Positions 16,142 through 24,253 of a DNA stretch of 58,530 nt are shown here, piece by piece. Source of the DNA: an uncultured Lachnospiraceae bacterium (lineage in GTDB: Bacteria; Bacillota; Clostridia; Lachnospirales; Lachnospiraceae); assembly GCA_949051815.1 (NCBI GenBank), contig CARQVR010000016.1, positions 1 to 58,530 of the forward strand. Direction: 5' to 3'. Position 1 is the stretch's first letter, and every line of letters begins with the position of its first letter. The position numbers were made by a program, and so were the translations under genes. Below the pieces are notes generated by a model. The model was not told the DNA's origin, ran no database searches, and saw only the letters and a list, made by a program, of their open reading frames with translations.

Positions 16142-17209
16142 TCAATATACTTTCAGCTCTTCTTCGCCGCGCAGAATACGCAGACCTCCCTGTACCAGAG
16201 CCATCAGCTCATCCTCACCGGGATAAACCGTCATGGGTGCAATCCACTCCGCTTTCTCCTTAAGACCCGCAACCACTGCCTTGTCGTAAGCGATACCGCC
16301 GGTCACGATGATCTGATCCACCCTGCCCTGCAATACACATGCCATAGCGCCGATATCCTTGGCCACCTGCATGATAAACGCTTCTCTGACTTCCTCAGCC
16401 TTCTTGTCGCCGTCCTGCACCATTTTTTCTACATCACGCATGTCGTTGGTGCCGCAGTAAGCGTTGAAGCCGCCGCCGCCCACAAACTTCTTGTAAACCT
16501 CTTTCTCCGTATATTTCCCGGAAAAGCACATTTTTATGAGCGCGCCGCTGGGTACCGCGCCTGCTCTCTCAGGGGAGAATGCGCCGTCGCCGTCAAGGGC
16601 GTTAAACACATCAACCACACAGCCCTTCTTATGTGCGCCCACAGACACACCGCCGCCCATATGTACCACAACGAGATTCAGGGAATCGTACGCCTTGCCC
16701 TGCTCCTTCGCGTAACGCTTCGCCACCGCCTTCTGGTTCAGCGCATGGAATACGCTGGTTCTTGGAAGCTCCGGCACGCCGGAATATCTGGACACAGGCT
16801 CCAGCTCGTCAACCACCACGGGATCAACGATATAGGAGGGAGCGCCGATGGAATCGCCGATCTCTCTCGCCAGAATGCCGCCCAGATTGGAAGCGTGAGG
16901 ACCCTGCACACCGATCTTTAAATCCTCCAGAAGGTCATCGGTCACCGCATAGGTGCCGCCGGGAATCGGCTTTAACATACCGCCGCGTCCCACTACCATA
17001 TTTAAGGACTTCACATCGAAATCCTTCTCCTTCAACAGATCCTCAATGATCTTTCTGCGGAAGTCTTTCTGATCCACGATTTTCTCATACTGTGCGATCT
17101 CTTCCGTAGAGTGTCTTAAAGTCTCCTCAAACAGGAGAGTTTCATCCTCAAACACGCCGATCTTCGTGGATGTGGAACCGGGATTGATAATTAAACTTTT
17201 TATTGCCAT
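16142..17209 (-). CDS. buk: Butyrate kinase
   Basis: Converts butyryl phosphate and ADP to butyrate and ATP, the last step of one of the two bacterial butyrate routes. The 355-residue product belongs to the acetokinase family: INPGSTSTKIGVF at the N-terminus (phosphate-1 motif), HMGGGVSVGAH in the middle, GDGAFSPERAGAVP, and IIVTGGIAYD near the end. These motifs and the length are those of butyrate kinase rather than acetate kinase (about 400). The ATG at 17209 has GGAGGGC upstream; an earlier in-frame ATG lacks it. It follows ptb by 104 bases containing two hairpins, so ptb and buk probably form one transcript. Confidence 0.94.
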   Translation of the reverse strand: MAIKSLIINPGSTSTKIGVFEDETLLFEETLRHSTEEIAQYEKIVDQKDFRRKIIEDLLKEKDFDVKSLNMVVGRGGMLKPIPGGTYAVTDDLLEDLKIGVQGPHASNLGGILAREIGDSIGAPSYIVDPVVVDELEPVSRYSGVPELPRTSVFHALNQKAVAKRYAKEQGKAYDSLNLVVVHMGGGVSVGAHKKGCVVDVFNALDGDGAFSPERAGAVPSGALIKMCFSGKYTEKEVYKKFVGGGGFNAYCGTNDMRDVEKMVQDGDKKAEEVREAFIMQVAKDIGAMACVLQGRVDQIIVTGGIAYDKAVVAGLKEKAEWIAPMTVYPGEDELMALVQGGLRILRGEEELKVY

Positions 17210-17274
17210 TTTGCTTTGCCCTCCATAATATGTCAAAATAATGCTTCTCGTGTCGTTCAGCTCACCCCATCTGC

Positions 17275-17315
17275 CGAGGCTGCGAAGCAGTCCTCGCGAT
17301 CGAGCTTGCTCGATC
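17275..17315. repeat. Two hairpins in the ptb-buk spacer
   Basis: GATCGAG and CTCGATC (17298-17315) form a hairpin overlapping the ptb stop codon. Next to it CGAGGCTGC (17275-17283) pairs with GCAG-T-CCTCG (17287-17296) with one bulge and a GAA loop. No T tract follows. They may set the mRNA level of buk relative to ptb. Confidence 0.55.
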
Positions 17316-18234
17316 AGTTCATCTTCGCCATCGCGCCGGCCATAACTGCGCCGAGAGCAAGGGAATTTACCTTCGTCTCAAAATCATCGGAGCGGGAAGT
17401 CAGGATAACCGGGGCCTTCGTGCCGGTCAGAATGTTGCCGTTCTTCACCTTTGCCGTATGTACCAGACACTTGTAAACCAGATTGCCCGCATGAATATCA
17501 GGGAAAAGCAGCACGTCCGCATCGCCGACGATCTTTCTGCCTTCCGCGCCCTTATGCTTCGCCGCCTCAGGATCAATCGCCAGATCGAGGGAAAGAGGGC
17601 CGTCCACAACACAGCCTGCAATCTTACCTTCCTCACACATCTTTGTCAGCTCTTCCGCCTCCACCGTGACGGGCATCTTGGGATTCACCACCTCGACCGC
17701 CGCAAGAGGCGCCACCTTCGGGTTCGGAATACCGCAGGCATGGCACACATCCACCGTATTCTCGATGATATGTACCTTATCTTCCAGCGTGGGATATGTC
17801 ATAAAAGCAACGTCCGTCAGGAACAGAAGATGGTCGATCCCCTCCACCTCAAAGACACATACATGGGAAAGGGCCTTGCCGGTTCTCAAGCCCACCTCTT
17901 TGTCCAGCACGCTCTTTAAGAAGGACTTCGTGTCGATGAGGCCTTTCATGTACATATCGGCTTTGCCCTCATGCACCAGACTGACTGCTTTTAAGGCTGC
18001 CTCGTAGTCATTTTTCTCATCAATGATCTCGAAACCGCTGATATCAACCTTATCCGCCTTTGCCACCTCTTTGATCTTGTCAGCGTCGCCCACAAGAATC
18101 GCCTCCGCGATGCCCCGCTCTTTCGCTGCGGCCACAGCCTCCAGCACCGCGCTGTCCTGCGCCACCGCTACCGCAACCTTCTTCATCTCACACTCGGAAA
18201 CCTTCGATAACAGATCCTCAAAACTCTTACTCAT
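17314..18234 (-). CDS. ptb: Phosphate butyryltransferase
   Basis: Converts butyryl-CoA and phosphate to butyryl phosphate and CoA, feeding butyrate kinase. The 306-residue product is a phosphate acetyl/butyryltransferase family member: AAKERGIAEAILVGD near residue 36, GLRTGKALSHVCVFE, PLAAVEVVNPKMPVTVEA, and VVDGPLSLDLAID with LLFPDIHAGNLVYK in the C-terminal half. Length and the buk partner support Ptb over Pta. The start is preceded by GGAG and AAGGG. A promoter with a 17-base spacer lies about 60 bases upstream. Confidence 0.94.
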   Translation of the reverse strand: MSKSFEDLLSKVSECEMKKVAVAVAQDSAVLEAVAAAKERGIAEAILVGDADKIKEVAKADKVDISGFEIIDEKNDYEAALKAVSLVHEGKADMYMKGLIDTKSFLKSVLDKEVGLRTGKALSHVCVFEVEGIDHLLFLTDVAFMTYPTLEDKVHIIENTVDVCHACGIPNPKVAPLAAVEVVNPKMPVTVEAEELTKMCEEGKIAGCVVDGPLSLDLAIDPEAAKHKGAEGRKIVGDADVLLFPDIHAGNLVYKCLVHTAKVKNGNILTGTKAPVILTSRSDDFETKVNSLALGAVMAGAMAKMN

Positions 18235-18289
18235 TGTCCCTTTTCCACTCCTTTATCTTTTTTACTTTAATAGTATTTTCAACTACTAA

Positions 18290-18318
18290 ATCATACCACT
18301 ATTGCCTGAAAAAAGCAA
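18290..18318 (-). promoter_or_regulatory. Promoter of ptb-buk
   Basis: Minus strand TTGCTT (18313-18318), 17 bases, TATGAT (18290-18295). It separates ptb-buk from the purine genes upstream. Confidence 0.6.
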
Positions 18319-18340
18319 TTTTCGCCTGCGCTGCTTTTCC

Positions 18341-19519
18341 CTAGTGGTGGAACAGCCGTATGCCCGTAAAGCACATGGTCATGCCGTACTTATCGCACAC
18401 CCCGATCACGTTATCATCCCGCACCGATCCGCCGGGCTGCGCCACATACTGCACGCCGCTTCTGTGGGCGCGCTCGATGTTGTCCCCGAAGGGGAAGAAC
18501 GCATCCGACCCCAGCGCAACACCGCTCATCTGATCCAGCCACGCGCGCTTCTTTTCCGTCGTAAAGATCTCCGGCTTTACCTTGAATATCTTCTGCCATG
18601 CGCCGTCCGCCAGCACGTCCATGTAGTCCTCCCCGATATAGAGGTCAATGGAATTATCCCTGTCCGCCCTGCCAATGCCGTCTACGAACTGTAAGCCGAG
18701 CACCTGCGGAGACTGTCTCAAAAACCAGTTGTCCGCCTTCGTCCCGGCCAGTCTCGTGCAATGGATTCTGGACTGCTGCCCCGCGCCAATGCCGATGGCC
18801 TGCCCGTCCTTCACATAGCACACGGAATTGGACTGCGTGTATTTTAAGGTAATCATGGCAATCGCCAGATCGATCTTCGCCTGCCTTGGCAGCTCCTTTT
18901 CCTTCGTCACGATATTGTCAAAGAAGGCATCGTCTATTTTCAGCTCGTTCCTGCCCTGCTCGAAACTGATACCGTACACCTGCTTCACCTCTGTCGGCGC
19001 GGGCACATAGTTTTCGTCGATCTGAATCACATTGTACGCGCCCTTTTTTTTCGCTTTCAGAATCTCTAACGCCTCCGGCTCATAGCCCGGCGCGATCACA
19101 CCGTCCGAAACCTCTCTCTTGATGAGTCTGGCCGTGTCCGCGTCGCACACATCGGAGAGGGCGATAAAATCGCCAAAAGAGCTCATTCTGTCCGCGCCTC
19201 TCGCTCTGGCATAGGCACAGGCAAGCGGAGAGAGTTCTCCCAAATCGTCCACCCAGTAAATCTTCGCCAAAGTCTCCTCTAAGGGAAGACCTACTGCCGC
19301 CCCCGCAGGCGACACATGCTTAAAAGAAGTGGCTGCCGGAAGTCCGGTGGCTTTCTTTAATTCGCTGACAAGCTGCCAGCCGTTAAAAGCATCCAAAAAG
19401 TTGATATATCCCGGTCTGCCGTTCAACACCTGAATCGGCAGTTCCCCGCCGTCCGACATATAGATACGGGAAGGCTTCTGGTTCGGATTACAGCCATATT
19501 TTAATTCCAGTTCATTCAT
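18341..19519 (-). CDS. Stand-alone AICAR formyltransferase (C-terminal PurH activity)
   Basis: Transfers the formyl group of 10-formyltetrahydrofolate to AICAR, giving FAICAR, the ninth step of purine synthesis. The 392-residue product corresponds to the AICAR transformylase half of bifunctional PurH and lacks the N-terminal IMP cyclohydrolase half. The catalytic Lys-His pair is at 67-68 in TSFKHVSPAGAA. Other family motifs are SNSVCYVKDGQAIGIGAGQQ and SDAFFPFGDNIERAH. It follows the IMP cyclohydrolase gene by 43 bases in the same direction, so the two separate enzymes together replace PurH. Confidence 0.93.
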   Translation of the reverse strand: MNELELKYGCNPNQKPSRIYMSDGGELPIQVLNGRPGYINFLDAFNGWQLVSELKKATGLPAATSFKHVSPAGAAVGLPLEETLAKIYWVDDLGELSPLACAYARARGADRMSSFGDFIALSDVCDADTARLIKREVSDGVIAPGYEPEALEILKAKKKGAYNVIQIDENYVPAPTEVKQVYGISFEQGRNELKIDDAFFDNIVTKEKELPRQAKIDLAIAMITLKYTQSNSVCYVKDGQAIGIGAGQQSRIHCTRLAGTKADNWFLRQSPQVLGLQFVDGIGRADRDNSIDLYIGEDYMDVLADGAWQKIFKVKPEIFTTEKKRAWLDQMSGVALGSDAFFPFGDNIERAHRSGVQYVAQPGGSVRDDNVIGVCDKYGMTMCFTGIRLFHH

Positions 19520-19562
19520 CGTCTCTGTGCTCTCCTATCGTTTCTGTTTTCTCTTGCTGCCG

Positions 19563-20276
19563 CTACCGGTTCTTATTCACGATCCTGGTCTCATATTTTC
19601 CCGTGGCAATCTCTATGTAGCGCACGAACAGGGACACCTTGTTCTCTTCGTTCAGATTCTCCCAGACCGTCTTCGTAAACTCGTCGATACCGCCCTCGAT
19701 CCCCACAAGCGCCGGCTCTCCCTCGAAGCTTGGCAGCGGATCGCCGTCCCCCATATAAGTATGGATAAAGCGGCCTTCTCCCGCCTTCGGATTCTCATAT
19801 GCGAAGGTGTAGCGGTTACAGGAAGACGGATCGCCGTTATTGCTCTTTAAAATGGACATGGCGTAGTTGTAGCCGGCATTCTCCAGATGCATAATTCCTG
19901 AAATGCGCGGCGTGTAGTTCGGCCCGTCAGGCTCAAATTCCCTCGTGCGCAGAGCCTGCTCAAAAGTCTGCTGCCTGTCCATCAATTCATAAATCGTATC
20001 TGTCTGATCGCCGTTTGTGACAATGGTTTTATTGCCAAGCACACGCACCGGCGCATAAATAATCAGACTCGGATCCTCCATCTTAGAAGGGTCAAATGCC
20101 TGCGTGCGTATCCCCGCTCCGTCCTCCACAAACACCCGGTTTCTGCTGTTGCCGCTGCGGCCCATGATAAAATATGCCGTCACCGCATACGCGCCGTCAG
20201 CCGACTTCCCGATCACAATGCCGCGCCCCGGATAAGCGTTCCCCGCAAGCTCTTTCGCTAAATTTTTCTTTTCCAT
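19563..20276 (-). CDS. IMP cyclohydrolase, PurO-like family
   Basis: Closes the ring of FAICAR to give IMP. The 237-residue product matches the PF07826 family, first known from archaeal PurO, which is unrelated to the PurH cyclohydrolase domain. Recognisable parts are NAYPGRGIVIGKSADG at the start, YFIMGRSGNSRNRVF, the NYTPRISGI motif and PSFEGEPALVGIEGG near the end. Position directly before AICAR formyltransferase and after guaB supports the role. The three hairpins upstream may govern its level. Confidence 0.9.
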   Translation of the reverse strand: MEKKNLAKELAGNAYPGRGIVIGKSADGAYAVTAYFIMGRSGNSRNRVFVEDGAGIRTQAFDPSKMEDPSLIIYAPVRVLGNKTIVTNGDQTDTIYELMDRQQTFEQALRTREFEPDGPNYTPRISGIMHLENAGYNYAMSILKSNNGDPSSCNRYTFAYENPKAGEGRFIHTYMGDGDPLPSFEGEPALVGIEGGIDEFTKTVWENLNEENKVSLFVRYIEIATGKYETRIVNKNR

Positions 20277-20313
20277 AATATTGTTTCCTCGCTCTCTTAA
20301 GCAGTTCTATGCA

Positions 20314-20473
20314 GAGAAGGCCCGTATTCCGGGCATTCTCCCACGCGAAACATAGAACTTCTTGGCGCTCCGTCCTATGGCGGAGCGTCTCTAGAAGTTC
20401 TTTTCGCGCGTGAGACTTAGAAATTCTTCACGAAACAGCCCATGCTGTGAGTGATTAGAATTTCTTCTCACGC
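20314..20473. repeat. Three tandem large hairpins downstream of guaB
   Basis: Hairpin C (20408-20473) pairs GCGTGAGA with TCTCACGC and AGAAATTCT with AGAATTTCT, with an inner ACAGC/GCTGT hairpin. Hairpin B (20345-20407) pairs GCGAAA with TTTCGC, AGAACTTCT with AGAAGTTCT and CGCTCCG with CGGAGCG. Hairpin A (20314-20340) pairs GAGAA with TTCTC and CCCG with CGGG. C starts three bases after the guaB stop. B and C share the same plan and an AGAA-N-TTCT core, so they look like diverged copies of one palindromic element. None has a T tract. Confidence 0.85.
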
Positions 20474-20475
20474 TG

Positions 20476-21930
20476 TTACTCATCCACCGAATAGTTCGGC
20501 GCTTCCTTCGTGATGTGAATGTCGTGAGGGTGGCTCTCCTTGAGCGAAGCCGCAGAAATCTTCACAAATCTGCCCTTCTGCTTTAACTCCTCAATCGTAG
20601 CCGTGCCGCAGTATCCCATACCGGAACGCAAGCCTCCCATCAACTGGAACACCGTATCCTCCACACTTCCTTTGTAAGGCACACGACCTTCCACGCCTTC
20701 CGGCACCAGCTTCTTGGCGTCGGTCTGGAAATAGCGGTCCTTACTGCCGTTCTCCATGGCGGAGATAGACCCCATGCCGCGGTATACTTTATATTTTCTG
20801 CCCTGATAAAGCTCGTAAGTGCCGGGGCTCTCCTCGCAGCCTGCAAACATGCTGCCCATCATGCAGACGTCGCCGCCTGCCGCAATCGCTTTCGTCATAT
20901 CGCCCGAATACTTGATGCCGCCGTCCGCGATAATCGGCACCCCGTATTCCTTCGCCACCTCGTACGCACTCATAATCGCCGTAATCTGCGGCACACCGAT
21001 ACCTGCCACCACACGGGTCGTACAGATAGATCCGGGGCCGATACCCACCTTCACCGCATCTGCGCCCGCCTCAATCAGCGCACGCGTACCGTCTCCCGTA
21101 GCCACATTGCCGGCAATCACCTGTAATTCGGGATATTTGTCCTTAATCATCCGCACGCACTTAAGCACGTTTTCAGAGTGCCCGTGAGCGGAATCAAGCA
21201 CGATCACGTCCACCTTCGCATCCATCAGCTCCCTTGCCCTGTCAAGCACGTTGGCGGTAATGCCCACTGCCGCGCCGCACAAAAGCCTGCCCTGACTGTC
21301 CTTCGCGGAAAGAGGGTATTTGATGGTTTTTTCGATATCCTTAATGGTAATGAGTCCCACCAGATTATAGTCGTCGTCCACGATGGGAAGCTTCTCTTTT
21401 CTGGCTTTTGCAAGCATTTCCTTGGCCTGATCCAGCGTAATGCCGGCCTTGGCGGTAATCAGGTTCTCGGAGGTCATGGACTCCTTAATTTTTTTCTTGA
21501 AATCTGTCTCGAATTTTAAATCACGATTGGTAATGATACCGACTAACTTTCTGCCTTCCGTAATCGGTACTCCGGAAATTCTGAATTTGGCCATCAACGC
21601 GTCCGCGTCTGCCAGCGTATGTTCGGGTGTCAGAGAAAAGGGATCCGTGATCACGCCGTTCTCGGAGCGTTTCACCTTGTCCACTTCCTCAGCCTGCGCC
21701 TCTATAGACATGTTTTTGTGAATGATACCGATGCCTCCCTGTCTGGCCATGGCAATCGCCATCCGGTGCTCGGTCACCGTATCCATCCCCGCGCTCATCA
21801 TGGGAATGTTCAACCTGATTTTCTTTGTTAGATTCGTTGTCAAATCTACCTGATTCGGAATCACCTGCGAGTAGCTCGGCACTAAGAGCACGTCGTCAAA
21901 AGTAATTCCTTCGCCAATCATCTGACCCAT
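20476..21930 (-). CDS. guaB: IMP dehydrogenase
   Basis: Oxidises IMP to XMP with NAD, the first committed step to GMP. The 484-residue product has the standard TIM barrel with two CBS domains inserted at about residues 95-205. The catalytic Cys303 lies in GIGPGSICTTRVVAG; FDDVLLVPSYS is near the N-terminus and the flap region with GMGSISAME and MGGLRSGMGYCG is toward the end. The start has AGGAGGAGAG upstream. It is transcribed toward the IMP cyclohydrolase and AICAR formyltransferase genes, so three consecutive steps lie together. Confidence 0.97.
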   Translation of the reverse strand: MGQMIGEGITFDDVLLVPSYSQVIPNQVDLTTNLTKKIRLNIPMMSAGMDTVTEHRMAIAMARQGGIGIIHKNMSIEAQAEEVDKVKRSENGVITDPFSLTPEHTLADADALMAKFRISGVPITEGRKLVGIITNRDLKFETDFKKKIKESMTSENLITAKAGITLDQAKEMLAKARKEKLPIVDDDYNLVGLITIKDIEKTIKYPLSAKDSQGRLLCGAAVGITANVLDRARELMDAKVDVIVLDSAHGHSENVLKCVRMIKDKYPELQVIAGNVATGDGTRALIEAGADAVKVGIGPGSICTTRVVAGIGVPQITAIMSAYEVAKEYGVPIIADGGIKYSGDMTKAIAAGGDVCMMGSMFAGCEESPGTYELYQGRKYKVYRGMGSISAMENGSKDRYFQTDAKKLVPEGVEGRVPYKGSVEDTVFQLMGGLRSGMGYCGTATIEELKQKGRFVKISAASLKESHPHDIHITKEAPNYSVDE

Positions 21931-22020
21931 CTTCTCTCCTCCTGTGTTCTGCTGGTTAGTAAGTGTTAGTAAGTAATTCTGCAGTGTCCGGTTTTCCGCT
22001 CCGGACCAGCGCTTTTTTAT

Positions 22021-22055
22021 GCAAAATACTGCCAGCCCTTCAACTGACAGTATTT
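22021..22055 (-). terminator. Intrinsic terminator before guaB
   Basis: Minus strand AATACTGTCAG (22044-22054) pairs over 11 bases, with one G-T pair, with CTGGCAGTATT (22025-22035), followed by TTTT. It ends transcription of the small membrane protein gene upstream and separates it from guaB. Confidence 0.75.
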
Positions 22056-22074
22056 CTCAAACCACTTTATTCTG

Positions 22075-22575
22075 CTAATCCGTAAAAACTTTACGGGGCG
22101 CAATACCCTGGATCGCCTTAACCATGTCCGTGTTCGGCTCCAGAATAATCTTCGTGTCACCGTTCCAGATCATCATGTAACGGCGCTCCGGCTGTGCAGC
22201 TACGCCAGAGCTGTAATCAACCGTCTTCATCTGGCGGTTTTTATAGGAATCCAGTCTGTGGGAATTAAGGGGCGCAAAAATCTCCATCTGCTCCAGAGAA
22301 TAGCTGCCAGCCTTCTTTCTGCGGCTCTTCGCCAGAACCTTATCAACGCTCAGTTCCCTGTCAAGATACAGGTATTCATACTCGATCTCCGCATTCATAT
22401 GCGCAAAATAAGCGCATCCGCCCAGCACAATCGCGATCAGCATTCCCACCACAAAGGGCGTAAGAAATCCAATCAGTGCGAAAACGACCGTCAGCATAAT
22501 CAGCAGCATCTTTAAGAAACGCATCAGCACGGACGGCTTTCTCGCTACCAGCAATTCCACATATGTTTCACTCAT
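22075..22575 (-). CDS. Small two-helix membrane protein, possibly DUF6106
   Basis: Unknown function, 166 residues. After MSETYVELLVARKPSV come two hydrophobic segments at about 19-36 and 40-56, then a soluble C-terminal domain with EIEYEYLYLDRELSVDKVLA and ERRYMMIWNGDTKIILEPN. The opening and two-helix plan resemble the DUF6106 family of Lachnospiraceae; that assignment is from memory and uncertain. The ATG at 22575 has GGAGG upstream; the longer open frame does not. It has its own promoter and terminator, so it is a single-gene unit between guaB and the glycan cluster. Confidence 0.75.
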   Translation of the reverse strand: MSETYVELLVARKPSVLMRFLKMLLIMLTVVFALIGFLTPFVVGMLIAIVLGGCAYFAHMNAEIEYEYLYLDRELSVDKVLAKSRRKKAGSYSLEQMEIFAPLNSHRLDSYKNRQMKTVDYSSGVAAQPERRYMMIWNGDTKIILEPNTDMVKAIQGIAPRKVFTD

Positions 22576-22639
22576 ACAGTAACCTCCATATAATAAAGTC
22601 AAAGCCATCTGCCGCTTGTCCCACGAAAATATTAAAAAT

Positions 22640-22668
22640 ATCATATAACAAATCGGGGAAAGTTGCAA
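22640..22668 (-). promoter_or_regulatory. Promoter of the small membrane protein gene
   Basis: Minus strand TTGCAA (22663-22668), 17 bases, TATGAT (22640-22645), about 65 bases before the start codon. Confidence 0.6.
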
Positions 22669-22704
22669 GATCAAACATACCATATGAAATATGGAAAATG
22701 TCTG

Positions 22705-23430
22705 TCAGACAAAGACCCTCTCCTGAAACCTCTCCAAATCCGCCCTGGTCGTAATTTTAAAGTTCCCCTCATCCCCCGGAATCATGGCAATATCCATGCC
22801 CGCCATAACTGCCGGTTCCGTGGATCCGTTAATCCGTAAAATCCGTTCCGGCAAAAGCGCCCTGTTGGCTTCCATGTATTTTCCCAGCACAAAAAGCTCC
22901 GGCGCCTGTCCCGCAAAGATCCTGCCGCGATCTAACAGGGATGTAACCGCTCCGCCGTTCTCACTGTAATACACCGTATCCTTCATGGGCAGAACCGGAA
23001 GCGCGCCGTCATGTCCGGCCCTCACTGCCTCCAGACAATCCCATATCAGTTTTTCGGACACCATGGGTCTGGCCGCATCGTGAATCAGTACATAGTCCTC
23101 ATCTTGCGCATACTTGCTTATATCTTCCAGACCGTTCAGGATCGAGAGCTGCCTCGTTTTTCCCGGCGCGGAAAAGCCGCGGAATTTGTCAGTCCCACGG
23201 TCTTTCTTCTTCCATTCGGCCCCGCCATGCAGACGCTCCATGCAAGTCAATATCGTCTCCCGCCATACCTCGTCCGCCACGATCTGCACCGCATCAATGC
23301 CGTCGTGGCCGAACAGACACGCCAGACAATAGGAAATAACGGGCCTGCCCTTCACCTCTATGTACTGTTTCGGTATTTCCACACCCATCCTTGTCCCGGT
23401 TCCCCCGGACAAAACTAACGCTGTCACCAT
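22705..23430 (-). CDS. IspD/TarI family cytidylyltransferase
   Basis: Transfers CMP from CTP to a sugar- or polyol-phosphate. The 241-residue product has the family motifs: LSGGTGTRMG (nucleotide loop), IPKQYIEVKGRPVISY, LIHDAARPMVSE and GNFKITTRADLERF at the end. IspD makes CDP-methylerythritol for isoprenoids; TarI makes CDP-ribitol for teichoic acid. No ispF is beside it. The upstream gene is a pentose-phosphate epimerase-like protein and the rest of the cluster is glycan synthesis, so a CDP-activated pentose or polyol phosphate is an attractive but unproven product. The ATG at 23430 has GGGGGA upstream. It is the last gene of the glycan cluster; a short hairpin TGTCT-GAC-AGACA with TTTT overlaps its stop. 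Confidence 0.85.
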   Translation of the reverse strand: MVTALVLSGGTGTRMGVEIPKQYIEVKGRPVISYCLACLFGHDGIDAVQIVADEVWRETILTCMERLHGGAEWKKKDRGTDKFRGFSAPGKTRQLSILNGLEDISKYAQDEDYVLIHDAARPMVSEKLIWDCLEAVRAGHDGALPVLPMKDTVYYSENGGAVTSLLDRGRIFAGQAPELFVLGKYMEANRALLPERILRINGSTEPAVMAGMDIAMIPGDEGNFKITTRADLERFQERVFV

Positions 23431-23535
23431 ATTTGTATCCCCCATAGCAGTCTATGTCCGCCCATAAACGACTATGACTTTTCTCTCAAGTTTCCCAGAC
23501 GCCCTGCACTAACAGGTTTTTCCGCTGTTTTCCGG

Positions 23536-24198
23536 TCAAAAATGCAGCTCCCGGATATTGTGCAGCGTTTCCCCGTAAGCCGCGTCCTTGCCAAAGAGAA
23601 GGGTCGTTCCCAGCACAAATCCCCTCACGCCCCGCGGCGCGTACTGTATGATCTTATCCGCCCCACACGCACCGTCCCAATAGATCTCAAAGTGCATTTC
23701 GTCCTTGATCGCCAGCAGTTTCGTGATCTTCTTCCCCACATAGGGCAGATACATCTGTCCCGCGTTGCCGGGATTCACCGACATCACGAGGACCTTCTTC
23801 ACGATCACCAGCATCTCCATAACCGTCTCGATACTGGTGCCCGGGTTGATGGCGATTCCCGGTATCATTCCCGCGTTGATGATTTTTTGCAGGGTGGTGG
23901 AGGGATGATACTCCGCCTCCGGATGAATGTACACCGTGTCTCCCTTTCGCAGGTTTTCCAGAAAAAGAGAGATATTGTTATTAGGATGCTCTATCATAAG
24001 ATGAACATCCAGCGGCTTTTTCGTCGCTGACGCAATATACTTCATGTCATTTAGCGACATGGCATAATTCGGCACATACCGGCCGTCCATGATATCAATA
24101 TGAAAAGAATCAATGCCGCCCGCTTCCAGATCCTGCACTTCCTTTTCCAGATTACCGTAATTCGCGCACATCATTGACGCTGTTAATTCAAAGTCCAT
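23536..24198 (-). CDS. Divergent ribulose-phosphate 3-epimerase family protein
   Basis: TIM-barrel protein of 220 residues in the ribulose-phosphate 3-epimerase family. The pattern FHIDIMDGRYVPNYAMS matches the metal-binding HxDxMDGxFVPN motif, and HLMIEHPN and YWDGACGADK match later ones. The phosphate-binding MxVNPGFxGQ motif reads MSVNPGNAGQ, with Phe-Gly changed to Asn-Ala. This and its place in a glycan cluster suggest a specialised paralog acting on another pentose or ketose phosphate. It precedes the IspD/TarI-type gene by 105 bases. The ATG at 24198 has AGGTGGAG upstream. Confidence 0.82.
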   Translation of the reverse strand: MDFELTASMMCANYGNLEKEVQDLEAGGIDSFHIDIMDGRYVPNYAMSLNDMKYIASATKKPLDVHLMIEHPNNNISLFLENLRKGDTVYIHPEAEYHPSTTLQKIINAGMIPGIAINPGTSIETVMEMLVIVKKVLVMSVNPGNAGQMYLPYVGKKITKLLAIKDEMHFEIYWDGACGADKIIQYAPRGVRGFVLGTTLLFGKDAAYGETLHNIRELHF

Positions 24199-24253
24199 CG
24201 ACTGCTCCACCTTCCGTTGCCTGCCGGCAACTATATAATAAGATATATATACA

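Noticed and set aside
20277..20475. A purine riboswitch or PurR box between guaB and the IMP cyclohydrolase gene
   Set aside because: The spacer folds into three simple hairpins and shows no purine-riboswitch core or PurBox pair that I can recognise.
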